A stretch of 20,962 nucleotides of DNA from Plantago elongata (lineage: Eukaryota; Streptophyta; Magnoliopsida; Lamiales; Plantaginaceae). Below are positions 1-9,865 of the stretch, piece after piece. The notes beneath the pieces were generated by a model. That model had not been told where the DNA came from. It saw nothing but the letters and a program-made list of their open reading frames with translations, and searched no databases. The stretch's first letter is position 1. Each line of letters starts with the position of its first letter. The translations under genes were made by a program, and so were the position numbers. Where the stretch lies: NCBI GenBank assembly GCA_036897095.1, contig JAYMSP010003129.1, forward strand, positions 1 through 20,962, read 5' to 3'.

Positions 1-460
1 TCAAGTGACTCATTCTCTTGTGCCATAACCAGTGTTCTTCAGTGTGACCAGATTGACTCACCATGAGACATTCTTCAATTGTGGAAGATGTCCAATTTGC
101 GACATATAGACTTCCTTTCGGCCTAGCAATCAAGACTGTCTGTTTTGACTCATTGTCAATTAATTTGTAGAATTTTGATTTTATTTTCACCCAATATCCC
201 CTATCTACAAATTGGCTCATGCTTAGAAGATTATATTTCAAACCTTTAACATGTAATACGTCAAAGATCGTAAGGGACCCCAATCTTTCATTGCCAAATC
301 CTATGGAAGAATTTAATTCTCCTCCAGCAAACCTAATGTTAGGTCTAGTATCACAAGCATTGTAATAGACCAAGTTTGCTTTGTCTCCTGTCATGTGCTT
401 CCCGCATCCACTATCAAATAGCCATTGAGCCTTAGTCCATGACGCGTTCTCATCAGCCAT
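1..460 (-). pseudogene. Copia pol fragment: aspartic protease plus GAG-pre-integrase, inverted
   Basis: Reading the minus strand from an ATG at 458-460 to the window edge gives about 153 codons with no stop. Near residues 15-25 is the retropepsin-type motif LFDSGCGKHMTG of plant copia polyproteins (catalytic DSG). Further on, LHVKGLKYNLLSMSQ is the usual end of the protease domain, and EEHWLWHKRMSHL is the hallmark of the GAG-pre-integrase domain. The frame is also open upstream on the minus strand to about position 630, but there it runs antisense to integrase, so only the part up to about 460 (perhaps somewhat further) is trusted. In an intact element this block lies immediately before integrase on the same strand. 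Here the neighbouring integrase is on the plus strand, so the block is inverted or belongs to a second element. It is cut by the window edge. It is less decayed than everything around it. Confidence 0.85.
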
Positions 461-545
461 AAAACATTCTTCAATGTTGAAGATGTTCGGACCAGCTATC
501 TCAACAATTCCACACAAGTCGTTCTTCTTTAGGCTAAACTTCAAA
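461..545. other. Rearrangement breakpoint between inverted pol blocks
   Basis: To the left, protease/GAG-pre-integrase reads on the minus strand; to the right, integrase reads on the plus strand from about 545. The exact join cannot be fixed by eye because the minus frame stays open across the interval. The tract at 465-489 (ACATTCTTCAATGTTGAAGA) closely resembles one at 68-92 within the inverted block (ACATTCTTCAATTGTGGAAG). Each is partly self-complementary. Such short repeats could have helped an inversion, but that is inference. Confidence 0.6.
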
Positions 546-1471
546 ACTTCTTTCAAGTCCAAAACCAGACATTCTTGTGATAGACCACTGCAACTTTTAC
601 ATATGGATCTTTTTGAATCATCTGTAACAAGTTATGCAGGCAAGAAGTATGGTCTAGTTGTTGTAGATGACTTCTCTAGGTTTACCTGGGTTGTCTTTCT
701 AAAATATAAGTCTGATGCTAGGGTGGAGATACTAAAATTGTTGAATAAGTATCTGCAATCAGAATAGACCATGGTACTGAATTTGTCAATCAGTTCATCA
801 AAGAGTTTTGTACTTGTAAAGGCATACAACATCAACTATCTTCAGTAAGTACACCACAACAAAATGGTATTGCTGAAAGAAAGAATAGAACCTTTAAAGA
901 AGCTGCAAGGACAATGCTAGCTGAACTAAAATAAGTGAAATTTATTGGGTTGAAGCTTTAAATATAACATGCTACACTCAGAACAGATGTTTGATAAACA
1001 AACACCATGACAAAACTCTTTATGTGCTTTTAGTTGGTAGATCCCCTAATATCAAAGTTTTGAGGGTGTTTGGTTGAAGATGTTTTGTTCTTAACAATGG
1101 GAAAGTATACTTGAGAACATTTCAGCCAAAGGCTGATGAAGGTGTATTTCTTGGTTATTCTACGAATAGCAAAGCCTACAAAGTATACAATAAAAGAACA
1201 AAGAAGATCGAAGAATCAATATGTAGTATTCTATGAAGGAAACAAGAAAATACCCCTTGATGAGGAACTTTCAGAAAGATTCAAGGAACTCCTGATTAAG
1301 AATTTTGAAGAAGAACCCTCAAAAAGGAGAAACTGTGTTATTAATATTGAGAATGAGTCTGATGAAGAAAAGCATGATGTGCTTAGTAACAACCAGATGA
1401 ATTTTAGAAATGATGAAGAATTTCCTTTAAGAATTCAATAAATGGAAATTGAGATTACTAATTGTAGAGAC
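545..1471 (+). pseudogene. Copia integrase, broken by frameshifts and stops
   Basis: The core integrase is recognisable across three frames. The first is 545-767, with RPLQLLHMDLF (first catalytic Asp) and YGLVVVDDFSRFTWVVFL. The next starts at 767 with DHGTEF (second Asp) and STPQQNGIAERKNR (catalytic Glu), so the D,D-35-E residues are all still visible. Breaks: a frameshift near 750-765, another near 930 with a stop at 932-934, a TGA inside the stretch matching VFG-RCFV at about 1075, and a two-base loss near 1210 relative to the minus-strand copy. The C-terminal part (ADEGVFLGYS, then KAYKVYNKRT) continues to about 1441 in the last frame as an acidic linker. Homology to pol ends at GTAGAGAC (1464-1471), where the deletion junction begins. 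The zinc-binding N-terminus of integrase is missing. Confidence 0.85.
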
Positions 1472-1571
1472 ATATGGATTCCTTTGTGCCACACCTTATG
1501 ATGAAGAGTTTTCTCCAGTCAATAAAGGATTCCTTTGTGCCACACCTTATGGATTATCTCCAGTCAATGTC
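1464..1571 (+). repeat. Deletion junction with 51-bp in-frame tandem duplication
   Basis: Pol-derived sequence ends at 1471 and extra-gene sequence starts at about 1476. The minus-strand copy has about 3 kb (roughly 20621 down to 17654) between the same two points. Right at the join a 25-base tract starting GGATTCCTTTGTGCCACACC occurs twice, at 1476-1500 and 1527-1551, and each copy is followed by CTCCAGTCAAT. The repeat period is 51 bp (17 codons), so the frame is kept and FLCATPY appears twice. The minus-strand copy has a single version (17642 region). The duplication therefore arose in this copy, probably during repair of the break. Confidence 0.75.
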
Positions 1572-4500
1572 TTGGAGTTTTATAACTCTTTCCAAGTCTA
1601 CACCAAGATATTGAACGATGTTGAAGAAACATTCATTCTATCAAAGTTTCAAGGTGTAGAAATACATCTTGATTGTGATGCTTTTTACAAAATCTTCCGT
1701 CTCATAAACCGTGGGAATAAGTGGGAGATTAACACAAGGGACAAAGATTTGAATTATGCAGTCATAATACTGTATGAAGAGGCTGCAAATGACAAGATAG
1801 AGGACTGCCCCATATCTTTCATATTGTGAGACATCTAGACTAGACGCCTGTTAGAGCACTGGAGCGTGCTTGCCAGCATTCTGCATAGATGCTTGGACGG
1901 AAATAAGGGTGGCATTGACCAGATAAGCCTGGAGAGGTGGATGATAATGGCCATTCTCCAGAAGGAACTGACGAATAGAGACAACCTCTTCAATTGGGGG
2001 AAGTACTTGTTCATGAAGTTTGTGAACAAGGTCAATGAGTTTGAGCCTAAAATCATCAAAGTTCGTGCAGACACCAAGTCTAACATGCAGTATGGTCTAA
2101 ATATTTGCTAAATTTGAGAGAAATGTGGAGTTTCTCTCAGAGAGCACAAGTAAATCCTAGTGACCAACTCTATGTACAAACATGAATATGAGGATGCCTT
2201 GAAGCAAGAAGCCAAGGATGAGTTGGTTGCTCAGAGCGAAGGAGCACCTGCAGAAGAGGTACATGGTGAGGTCCACATTGCAAAGAAACCAAGGACCAAT
2301 AAACCTAGGTCAAGGAAGAGGATTCATCTTGTCATTGATGACACTCCTCAACCAGAAAGGGCAACTCAGGAAGTTGAAGCCCAGAGACCCTTTTTTAGCT
2401 CAGAAGGACTCCAATTCAAAAAGGAGATCCTTTAGTTTAGGCAAAATGCCAGAGGTATCCACAAGTGAGCACAACTTAATTGATGAATCAGTCCCAGACC
2501 TTGACTTAGTGTCTGATGATGATGTGCCACTTCAACTTGTTCTTAAAAGATCAAGGGAGGAAACTCATGGTGGAGCCTCTAGCCCAGCTTCACTGCCTCA
2601 GAAATCTAAGGTTGTAGAAGATGAAATCCCAGAAGAGGTAGTAGAAGATGTCATACACCAACATGCAGAAGAAGGACCGGTGAATGATGACAGATTGATG
2701 GAAGATGCTGATATTGCTTCAACAATCCAGTTGCCAACAAACTTCATTGCTGAAGAAATTCCTGCATTTGCGCAGGTTCCTCAAACATCTGAAACGAAAA
2801 TTCAGAATGCTCAAGTAGAGGAAAGGTTCGAAGTACTAGAAACATCAAGCCATGGAATGGAAGCCAACGTGCCTGAAGATGCACAGGTAGCAAAAGTGGT
2901 TTGTATCTAACTTGTTAAACATTTTCAATGATTAACATGTTACTCATAAGCTTCATTTGTTACAGGTTTTCATGGAGACCTCAGAGCAGGGGGAAGACAC
3001 TGCACCCACCTCTCTGATTGGAGAAGAGGTTCCTTCAACCTCCAATGTACGAGAAACACAACCTGATGTGCAGGTAATAAATTGTCTCTAAAAAGAAACA
3101 ATTTCATTCTAAGATAATTCTTGTATATGTCTAACTCCAATGTCTCTGAACAGGCAACAAATGAGAAAGAAGCTGAAGTAGTGGAAACACTACAAGTCCA
3201 AGAAAATCTAGAGGTTGTAAAGCCTTTTGAAGAGATTGTTCCTGAGCCTTCTGTAGTGGAGGTATGTAAAAACATGAACATAAAATTTCTGAAATTCTTA
3301 AACTCTTTCAAACTTTTGAATCAAAATTTTTCTTGGAATAGGTTCCTTCTGAAGAAAAGGTCACTGAGGAAAATCTGGAAACCTCCGCAGTACCTATGGA
3401 GATAGAACATGTAGCAATTTCCAAGTCTCCAGAAAGGATGCCCGAAGCCACTTAGGTTTCTGAAAGAATAGTCTCTGAGCTTCCTAACTTGGAAGTAAGT
3501 GAATTCTCAGAAACACTTATCTTTCACACATTTTTGTAACCAAATCAATAAGGTTTGATTTTTGTTCTCAGGCTCAAGTAGAAAGAATGGTTCAAGAGGA
3601 TCCATCCACTATAGTGAAGGAATCTAAAGCACCGATTGCTCTAGAAGTACAAGTTGATGAGCCTAGTGTAGACACACATGTATGCTCAGAAATATAAACT
3701 TCTCATAAGCTCAGATAACCACAAGTTAAAACTAACTTGAAACCATTTCTTTCAGGCTCAAGTGTTACCAGTAATCGACGTGGAAGATCCACTCGATCTG
3801 AAGAAAGTCTTTCAGACAATCACCCTGAATCGACATGTCAAATGTTTTTGGCAATGACAAAAGCTGAAAAAAGCTTATCTTACTGAGCTTGCCAAGGTGA
3901 TTGACAATCCAGAGAGGAGAGCACGAGCTTTTGATCTCTAGAACTATATACATGGTTCTTTCCCAGAGTTCTCCTTTCACCAAATGATGGATGAAAACTT
4001 TGCTTATTCTCTTAATAAGAAGCTGATGAGCGCCTTCAATGATGTTGATGAAGCGACCAAGTGGGAAATGGCACTGAATCCTGTGCTGCCCCAGAAGCTC
4101 AAAGTTTACCCCTTTCAGCAGGAGTAAGTCAATGGCAACGGATTACATTTCCAGAGATAATTAACTTGGTATCCGATGAAGTGGAGGAATATGACGAGAA
4201 TGATGTAGAAAACTTCTTCGAGGATCGTTCAGAAAGAGGTGACGGTGATGACAATGATCATTCTTATGATAATAATGATGGTCCACCAGGGACAGGTGGA
4301 ATGGCACAAGGAGAAGCCAGAACAGGTACTCCAACTACTGAGGACTCTACTCAGTGGTATCCACCAACATCAAATCAATGAACACCTCCAACTAATCAAG
4401 ATGGTCAATCCCAACAAGACCATGAACAAGATTAACAAGTTGATCCCTCTGAAGACATAAAGGCTGTTGAATTAAGAGTTGAAAAACTCAGAGAGATGTT

Positions 4501-6218
4501 GAAAGAATAGACCAATCTCAGTCTGGAGTATCAAACACTGATTGACACTAAACAATCCCAATTACTGATGATTGAGGCAACAATTGTCAACGAAAGAGCA
4601 CTCCTTGAAGAGAAGCTACAACTGAAGAAAGATATCGAAGTCACAGTTGCAGAGTTAGACGCTCTAGTGATCGAACTTAATGGGCATGATGCTAAGGCTG
4701 CATCAGATAGACCAACTGAGCCATCATCTCAGAAAGCCAGCACCAAAGGGAAAGAGAAAATGGATGCTGAACCTGCTCACAAGGAACCGATTACATTGAG
4801 CACTGATGATTATGAAGAAACACAAGGTATGGCAGCAGAAGAGGACGATCGAGATGCATGTATCTCATTTGGAGAGATCGCTTCTTGCTCCACATATATT
4901 CTCATCTCCATCCACAACTTCCAGACATGGAAAATTCCTCAGAAGAAGCACATTGCTTCAAGCGCTCAGAAATGAATTGGTTGCTGAAGATTCTTAGGTA
5001 CTTGAATCTATGCCTGCAAACCTTAAGCTAGTTGCTAAGCTCCTACTGCATAGAGCCACTAGCCTAGCTTTGTCTCAGAAAGACTTAGGCATTTTTATGG
5101 ATGAAGACATCACAATGCCAACAAAGCACTTGATGATACCCAATTTGCTATCCTAAAGGTAGAGTCTATCTTACGTCCAGTGGAAGAGCTAAACCAAAAG
5201 GAGCAGTTACTCATTAAAGTGAATCAAGATCTCAGAAACGAAGTTCAGAAGCTAGTCCAAGTGCATAACAACCTATAGCAGATCTTTGAGTGTCTGTCTT
5301 ATTCTTATGTCAGTTCGAGTCAGTCACTCATGACTATGGGGGAAGAGAGTACTACCCAGAAAGGTAGAGGACGGAAGAGAAAACAAGTCTCCTCCACAAG
5401 ACAAGTTCTAGAGCAGGACATGCCTTCTGAAGAATCAAGACCAAAGCTTCAAAGTCGAATAACTAGGGGTTCCAAGGCCTTTGTTATATCTGAAGGTACC
5501 AAGCCTTCTGAAGAAGAAAAAGAAGAAGGAGAGATCAAAGACAAAGAGGAAACCTGTAAGTCTCCACTCAGGAACTTCAATGATGATGATTATGAGACTG
5601 ACACAGATGAGCATCCTCTTCATAGAAAGAGAAGAAGAGTGGAAAACCTATCTAAACCTCCTCTGGCTGTAAATCTAAGAGCTTCCAGAACTCCTTCTGG
5701 AAACACCAAGTCGATCCAAGGTGGATCTTCCAGCACAAACCCTAGGAAGAAAGTAGAACTGGAGAAAGGACTGAATTGAAGAATGCGTAGGAACATTCAG
5801 TTTAGTAGAGCCTAAGAGAAAGAAAAAGAAGAAAGACCAGCTGCTGCTCGGATTGAGTATGTTAAGACTAATGACAGCCAATCATCCTATAAATGCATAC
5901 ATCTCTAGAACGGGTACTGGATTCTTAAGCTACAACATTTGCTATTAAACAAGAAGTTTCCAGATCCTATCTACATGCAAATGATGGCATGAAGAACCAA
6001 ATAAGCCTACTCTGCTTAATCCTAAGAATGCTCACAAGTGGCTTAATTTTGAGGTTCATTTTAGGGCTGAGGCTAGGAATAAGCCATTGGATTTAACTTG
6101 TCCTTATCCAAAGCCAGATGATGTACACAAATCTAGAAAGATGGATGGTACTCTCAGCAAGCAGATTAAACTAGGTGTTCAAATCTATGAGCTTGGACTC
6201 TATTGTTGTCCTAATTAA
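1476..6218 (+). pseudogene. Intron-containing extra gene ('env-like' position), plus copy, N-terminus deleted
   Basis: This is the counterpart of the minus gene 12761-17901, lacking its first ~80 codons. Exon 1 (1476-2886) carries the conserved N-terminal domain (LEFYNSFQVYT, FQGVEIHLDCD, GIDQISLERW), then a basic cluster KKPRTNKPRSRKR at 2283-2321 and an acidic tail. Exons 2-5 are 2966-3073, 3154-3261, 3342-3494 and 3572-3679. Exon 6 starts at 3756 and runs through a second folded segment, an acidic stretch (about 4160-4280), a coiled coil (about 4450-4680), and KGRGRKRK (5360-5383) and RKRRR (5624-5638). Breaks include stops at 1827, 1842, 2109, within exon 4, and at 3855 and 3939, a T insertion in the T-run at 2393-2398, and frameshifts near 4119 and 4850. 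The last codons before the stop at 6216 are not native: about 350 bp of the C-terminal region is deleted near 6195. Function unknown. The N-terminal pattern recalls 'putative plant transposon protein' domains of Sirevirus env-like ORFs, from memory only. Confidence 0.75.
2887..3755 (+). other. Cluster of five small GT-AG introns and four short exons, plus copy
   Basis: Introns: 2887-2965 (79 bp, GTAGCA...TTACAG), 3074-3153 (80 bp, GTAATA...GAACAG), 3262-3341 (80 bp, GTATGT...GAATAG), 3495-3571 (77 bp, GTAAGT...TCTCAG), 3680-3755 (76 bp, GTATGC...TTTCAG). Exons between them: 2966-3073 (108 bp), 3154-3261 (108 bp), 3342-3494 (153 bp), 3572-3679 (108 bp). All junctions are phase 0. Introns are T-rich and contain branch-point-like CTAAC strings (for example in introns 1, 2 and 5). 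The coding frame is open across exons 2, 3 and 5 once the introns are removed, whereas reading through them meets stops. The same five sites are present in the minus-strand copy, which is the strongest support. Confidence 0.85.
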
Positions 6219-6493
6219 CTTAGTAGTTTTGTAATTCTGTTGATTGTATTTCATTGTAATACATCTTGTAAAAGTTATCTTATGGTATGTAATGTTCATT
6301 CTGTAGATCATACTCTCAGAAATCATGTATAAGAAGATAACTTGTCAGTAATGATCACTTCTTTTGATTTGGTTGATGTTTACTTTCTACACTTAATTTA
6401 TCTGATTGAATATCTTTTGAAGAGATTAAGTGGTGGATTGCTTTCACTTCAATTTTTGTAATAAGACTTTGAGATAGTCATGGTTGACTGATC
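6219..6493 (+). other. 3' noncoding stretch between extra gene and polypurine tract
   Basis: AT-rich DNA with no ORF. It aligns by eye with the minus-strand copy at about 12368-12660 (shared CCTAATT(A/T)ACTTAGTAGTTTTGTAA block). It contains one CTCAGAAA octamer at 6315-6322. I see no other recognisable element here. Confidence 0.6.
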
Positions 6494-6507
6494 AAAAAAG
6501 GGGGAAA
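6494..6507 (+). promoter_or_regulatory. Polypurine tract, plus-strand primer of reverse transcription
   Basis: The purine run AAAAAAGGGGGAAA lies two bases before the LTR start TGTTAGG at 6510. It is preceded by GATC, giving the GATCAAAAAAGGGGGAAATT layout also seen in the minus copy. In LTR elements this tract resists RNase H and primes second-strand synthesis. Confidence 0.85.
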
Positions 6508-6509
6508 TT

Positions 6510-7942
6510 TGTTAGGAATATCTTTTAGTATTATTCTTCAATCACCATATGACTTATCTTTAGTACAGAAAGGTGACTAGTACTCTTAGTTCACTTGAAC
6601 ATTGTAAAAGAGGAAATCACTTAGTATGTTAGTCTAGTTAAACTTGTAATAGGATTATTAGGTCTCTAGATGTAATTTTATATTTTGAGAAGGCAATGAA
6701 GAAGGATCCTAGCTTCGGAGCTTAATCGAAGATTTGAAAACTGAAGATTGCGCAAGTTTGATGAAGACACATGGGACTAGTCTCCTCAGATAGACTATGT
6801 TCAAAAAGCGTATTGTGTAATGCATTTGGCACGATAAACCTCTCTGAATATATGACATCAACGAGTTAAGGAGCATGATAGCTTTCAGAATGGCTCATGT
6901 GTCTATTGAGATTACATGACAAGAAAAAGTACAGTGTACTAATTACACCAACTGAAAAGTTGATCCAGCAAGCCCTCTCTGAAAAATGAGAAAGTGACTT
7001 CTGAGTACTCATTTCGAGATATCAATAGATTGAATTCTGAGAAGTCCTAACGGATACTATTCAAACGACTCTCAAATTCACGTATAAATATCACCACTTA
7101 GAAGCTGAGAAATACACACACGCTACTATTATGAACTTCGCTTATACTTTCAAGTATTCTCTCAGTCATTCATACTACAATTTTCCAAGCTCACTGTTGC
7201 GACTATACAACTCGAAGAATCACTAGTAGTTCTAAGTTTCTTGAACCGTAACAAGAGTTTGATTATATGTGAAAGAGTTGAACACTCAAACACCCTTTCT
7301 GATGTTCATTCTCTAGAACGGATATCAACACTTAGGTCAGAAAGGAGATATCTACCATATACTGAAAAAGTATATTAAGTTGTGTAATCTCTTCAAGCTC
7401 TCTATTATAATAGCTGAAAAGTTATTTAAGAGTAGCCTGACAACAATCATATAACCAACACCATCCAGGCGTGGAGTACATGAAGTACTTGTTTTGGGAA
7501 ACCAAGGAAAAACTCCAAGTTTATCTTGAGTACAGGAAGTACTTGGCTTTAGAAGGTAGGGAACAACTCAGGGGAACATTTGGTTGGGAACCATTTGTTT
7601 GTAGGGATATTGGAATAGGATACATTGTAAGAAGAATTCAATTATATGTTCTAGTGAATTCAAGGTCTCAGAAAGGCCGAAGTGGACTAGTTGGAGGATT
7701 AAGCCACCTCCAGATACCACTATAAATTGTTGTATTATTTTCTTATTGTATTTACTTTCCAGCATCACACACACATTATTAATGTAAAGCACATTTGCGT
7801 TTATCTATCGCTTAAAGTCTTCCGCTGTCTGAATCTAAGTATCATAAACCCCAAGATTTTTGAGAAAGACTGTTTATCGATGAAAGTTTGAAAAAACTAT
7901 TCACCCCCCTAGTCTTTTCCTTTGCCGTTATCTGGACCAACA
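6510..7942 (+). repeat. 3' LTR of plus-strand copia element
   Basis: The LTR is 1433 bp, beginning TGTTAGGAATATC directly after the polypurine tract and ending GTTATCTGGACCAACA. The TG...CA ends are as expected for copia LTRs. It aligns along its length with the reverse complement of 10904-12352; over the first ~165 bases roughly nine in ten positions agree by eye. A TATA box sits at 7083-7090, so U3 is about 600 bp. The 84-codon open frame at 7471-7725 inside it has no counterpart with known proteins and is treated as chance. Confidence 0.88.
7083..7090 (+). promoter_or_regulatory. LTR TATA box
   Basis: TATAAATA within CGTATAAATATCACCACTTA, in the middle of the LTR. The same string occurs at the matching place of the minus-strand LTR (11769-11777), which supports a conserved RNA polymerase II promoter with transcription starting about 30 bp downstream. 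Confidence 0.7.
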
Positions 7943-8514
7943 AGTATTGAGAATTTTAACTCATACTTCAATAGTTCACTACGGTGAATGCCATTTTGTA
8001 TTTTATCAACATAAAGTTGATTACGTTATGAGTATAGAGATTTCACATATGAAACATTAGTTCCTCAAGAACTTTACTCATTCAATCCATGATTGCTAAC
8101 ATGGTAGTTTTAGTCTCCTTAGGACTAAGTATCGGAGATCATATCTCCCCTCATTGAAATTTCTCAAAATATATGACTTGCAAGTCAAAAGTCGTTGGTT
8201 TTTCGAATTTGTTTAATCAAAAGGACTTTAGATCCATGAGCTCATTTTATATAATCATGATGTCATTGAATGGAATCACATGTAAGATCTCCATTTATAT
8301 GTCCATCGAATTTTGCATATGCTTATTCATTCATTACCGGTACATCAAATCTCTTTCGTAGATTTTTCAAGTCAGTACTGATAAATTTATAATCCGAATA
8401 TTGTTGTAGGTACAATTTTATTTCATATAGGCCATTTATTATAGTTTAGATATTCATGCCTTTTATGGCATATATACTCTTTAGGAGTACCAACTGTATT
8501 ATCTTGTCATTCTC

Positions 8515-8534
8515 TTGTATTGTATTGTATTGTA
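8515..8534. repeat. (TTGTA)4 microsatellite
   Basis: Four perfect tandem copies of TTGTA. A simple-sequence repeat with no evident function. Confidence 0.9.
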
Positions 8535-9322
8535 CTTAGGATTGAAACCATAAATTCATTGAGGTAAATGAATCATTTGTACAATATGCAAGATATATCA
8601 ATGTTCATCACATGCCATTCTATAATTTATATGTAACTTTGTACGCCTCAAGATAGGGTCATAGCGGGTTAACATTTAAATCATAGAACTTTATGTTTCA
8701 ACATATCTTGATATAGTAACATGAAGCTGAATTTTAGTTCGAAACTGAACTTTCAAATATATGGATCATTCGCTCTACGAATTTTTTTTACTAGCTTATT
8801 CATGGTATTCCTCCCCTATGTTGGGAGAACTAGGGCTCATTAAAATATAATGTCCAGCTTAGAAATCGATGTATGCATACAATTTGTGTATGCTTCAAGC
8901 ATTAATTCTCTGCAGAGACCAATATGATAGGGAGTCAATATATTTGCACAGGTGAATTTTCTTGTGATGGAAATAAATTTTCCCTCAAATTGAAGATCAT
9001 ATTTGTGGGTAAAGACCAATTTTTACATCAGTAATTGCCAACTTTAAAAGTGTGACTTTTGTTAATTCAAGATCTTCATTTTCATGCTTAATCTCATTGT
9101 TGTGTCTTGCCATAATAATAAATATAACACGAGATACCTCTCAACACATAATCATTAGATTTGACTTTTCAATAGTGCGATATTGGACACATTCTATGTG
9201 CCTTTCATAATTGGCAAGACTAATCATATCAATTCAATTTAGGAACTTAGTCTAATATATGTCATTGAGCAAAGTTTTGTTAGAGTACAAACTCTTGTAT
9301 GATGATGAAATCAAGCCATGTG

Positions 9323-9865
9323 TTATGTCTTCTTGACATAATTCATCTTTGGAGGGTATATATACACTTGAACATTTACAATATAATGCTCCCCTCAAAT
9401 GTTCATGGCATCATTAGTAACTGTCTCATAACATAAGTGATTGAACATTTATATATTCCCAACTACAAGTTGGATAATTATAAAGATTAATACTACCAAC
9501 TTCAGGTTGGAAGTTATCATTTTCTTTGCATCACCATCAACAAAATATGTTTAATATGGGTGTGCATCCATCTTTATCTAGCTAATCAAAGCTAGAATAT
9601 TGAACCATCTGTTGATGGATTTATGGTTTGAATATTAGCCATGTGTTGATGGATTTATCATGGTCCATGGACATATACATTTTTAACAACCATCAATCAT
9701 TGTACCACTTTTGGTGGTTATATAATAATAATTAAGATCTGCGGATCTTTGATGATAAGATATTGATCAACCTTTTAAGTTTCCATCGTTGATGGTGAAG
9801 AAATATATCGCATATGTCTTATCTTGGCTTTATACTCGAATCACATATTCACTTTAGAGAATATG
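9323..9865. other. Dense field of short stem-loops
   Basis: Perfect inverted repeats with short loops follow each other: TTATGTC/GACATAA (9323-9341), GAACATTT/AAATGTTC (9370-9404, 19-base loop), CCAACT/AGTTGG (9459-9473), CCAAC/GTTGG (9496-9510), TCTAGCT/AGCTAGA (9577-9596), CCATC/GATGG (9605-9618), ACCAC/GTGGT (9704-9718), AAGATC/GATCTT (9734-9749), CCATC/GATGG (9783-9795), CATATTC/GAATATG (9844-9865). Further ones lie outside this block: GGAGAT/ATCTCC 8134-8148, the palindrome GACTTGCAAGTC 8175-8186, CTCCC/GGGAG 8811-8827, GCATACA/TGTATGC 8875-8893. A direct repeat GTTGATGGATTTAT occurs at 9611 and 9645. Arms are short, so some are expected by chance in AT-rich DNA. Confidence 0.5.

Larger units (their letters stand above)
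545..7942 (+). mobile_element. Sirevirus-like Ty1/copia element, plus-strand copy, 5' part missing
   Basis: In order on the plus strand: decayed integrase (545-1471), an internal deletion junction, the intron-containing extra gene (1476-6218), a noncoding stretch, a polypurine tract (6494-6507) and a 3' LTR (6510-7942). The copia order, the extra ORF placed after pol and the polypurine tract ending GGGGGAAATT before TGTT are typical of Sireviruses; that assignment rests on recollection of the group. Reverse transcriptase, RNase H and the start of the extra gene are deleted. The 5' LTR, primer site and gag are not in the window. The five bases after the LTR are AGTAT, the candidate target-site duplication, which cannot be checked without the 5' end. 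The element cannot encode its own proteins. Confidence 0.8.

Noticed and set aside
1476..6218. Host multi-exon gene interrupted by the retroelement
   Set aside because: A second copy lies in the same place relative to pol, polypurine tract and LTR in the inverted element, so the gene belongs to the retrotransposon family, although an ancient host origin is possible.
7471..7725. 84-codon open frame inside the plus LTR
   Set aside because: No family resemblance, and the matching part of the other LTR is not a comparable frame. LTRs rarely encode protein.
8173..8361. 62-codon plus frame in the spacer
   Set aside because: Short, AT-driven, overlaps palindromic noncoding sequence; no conserved motif.
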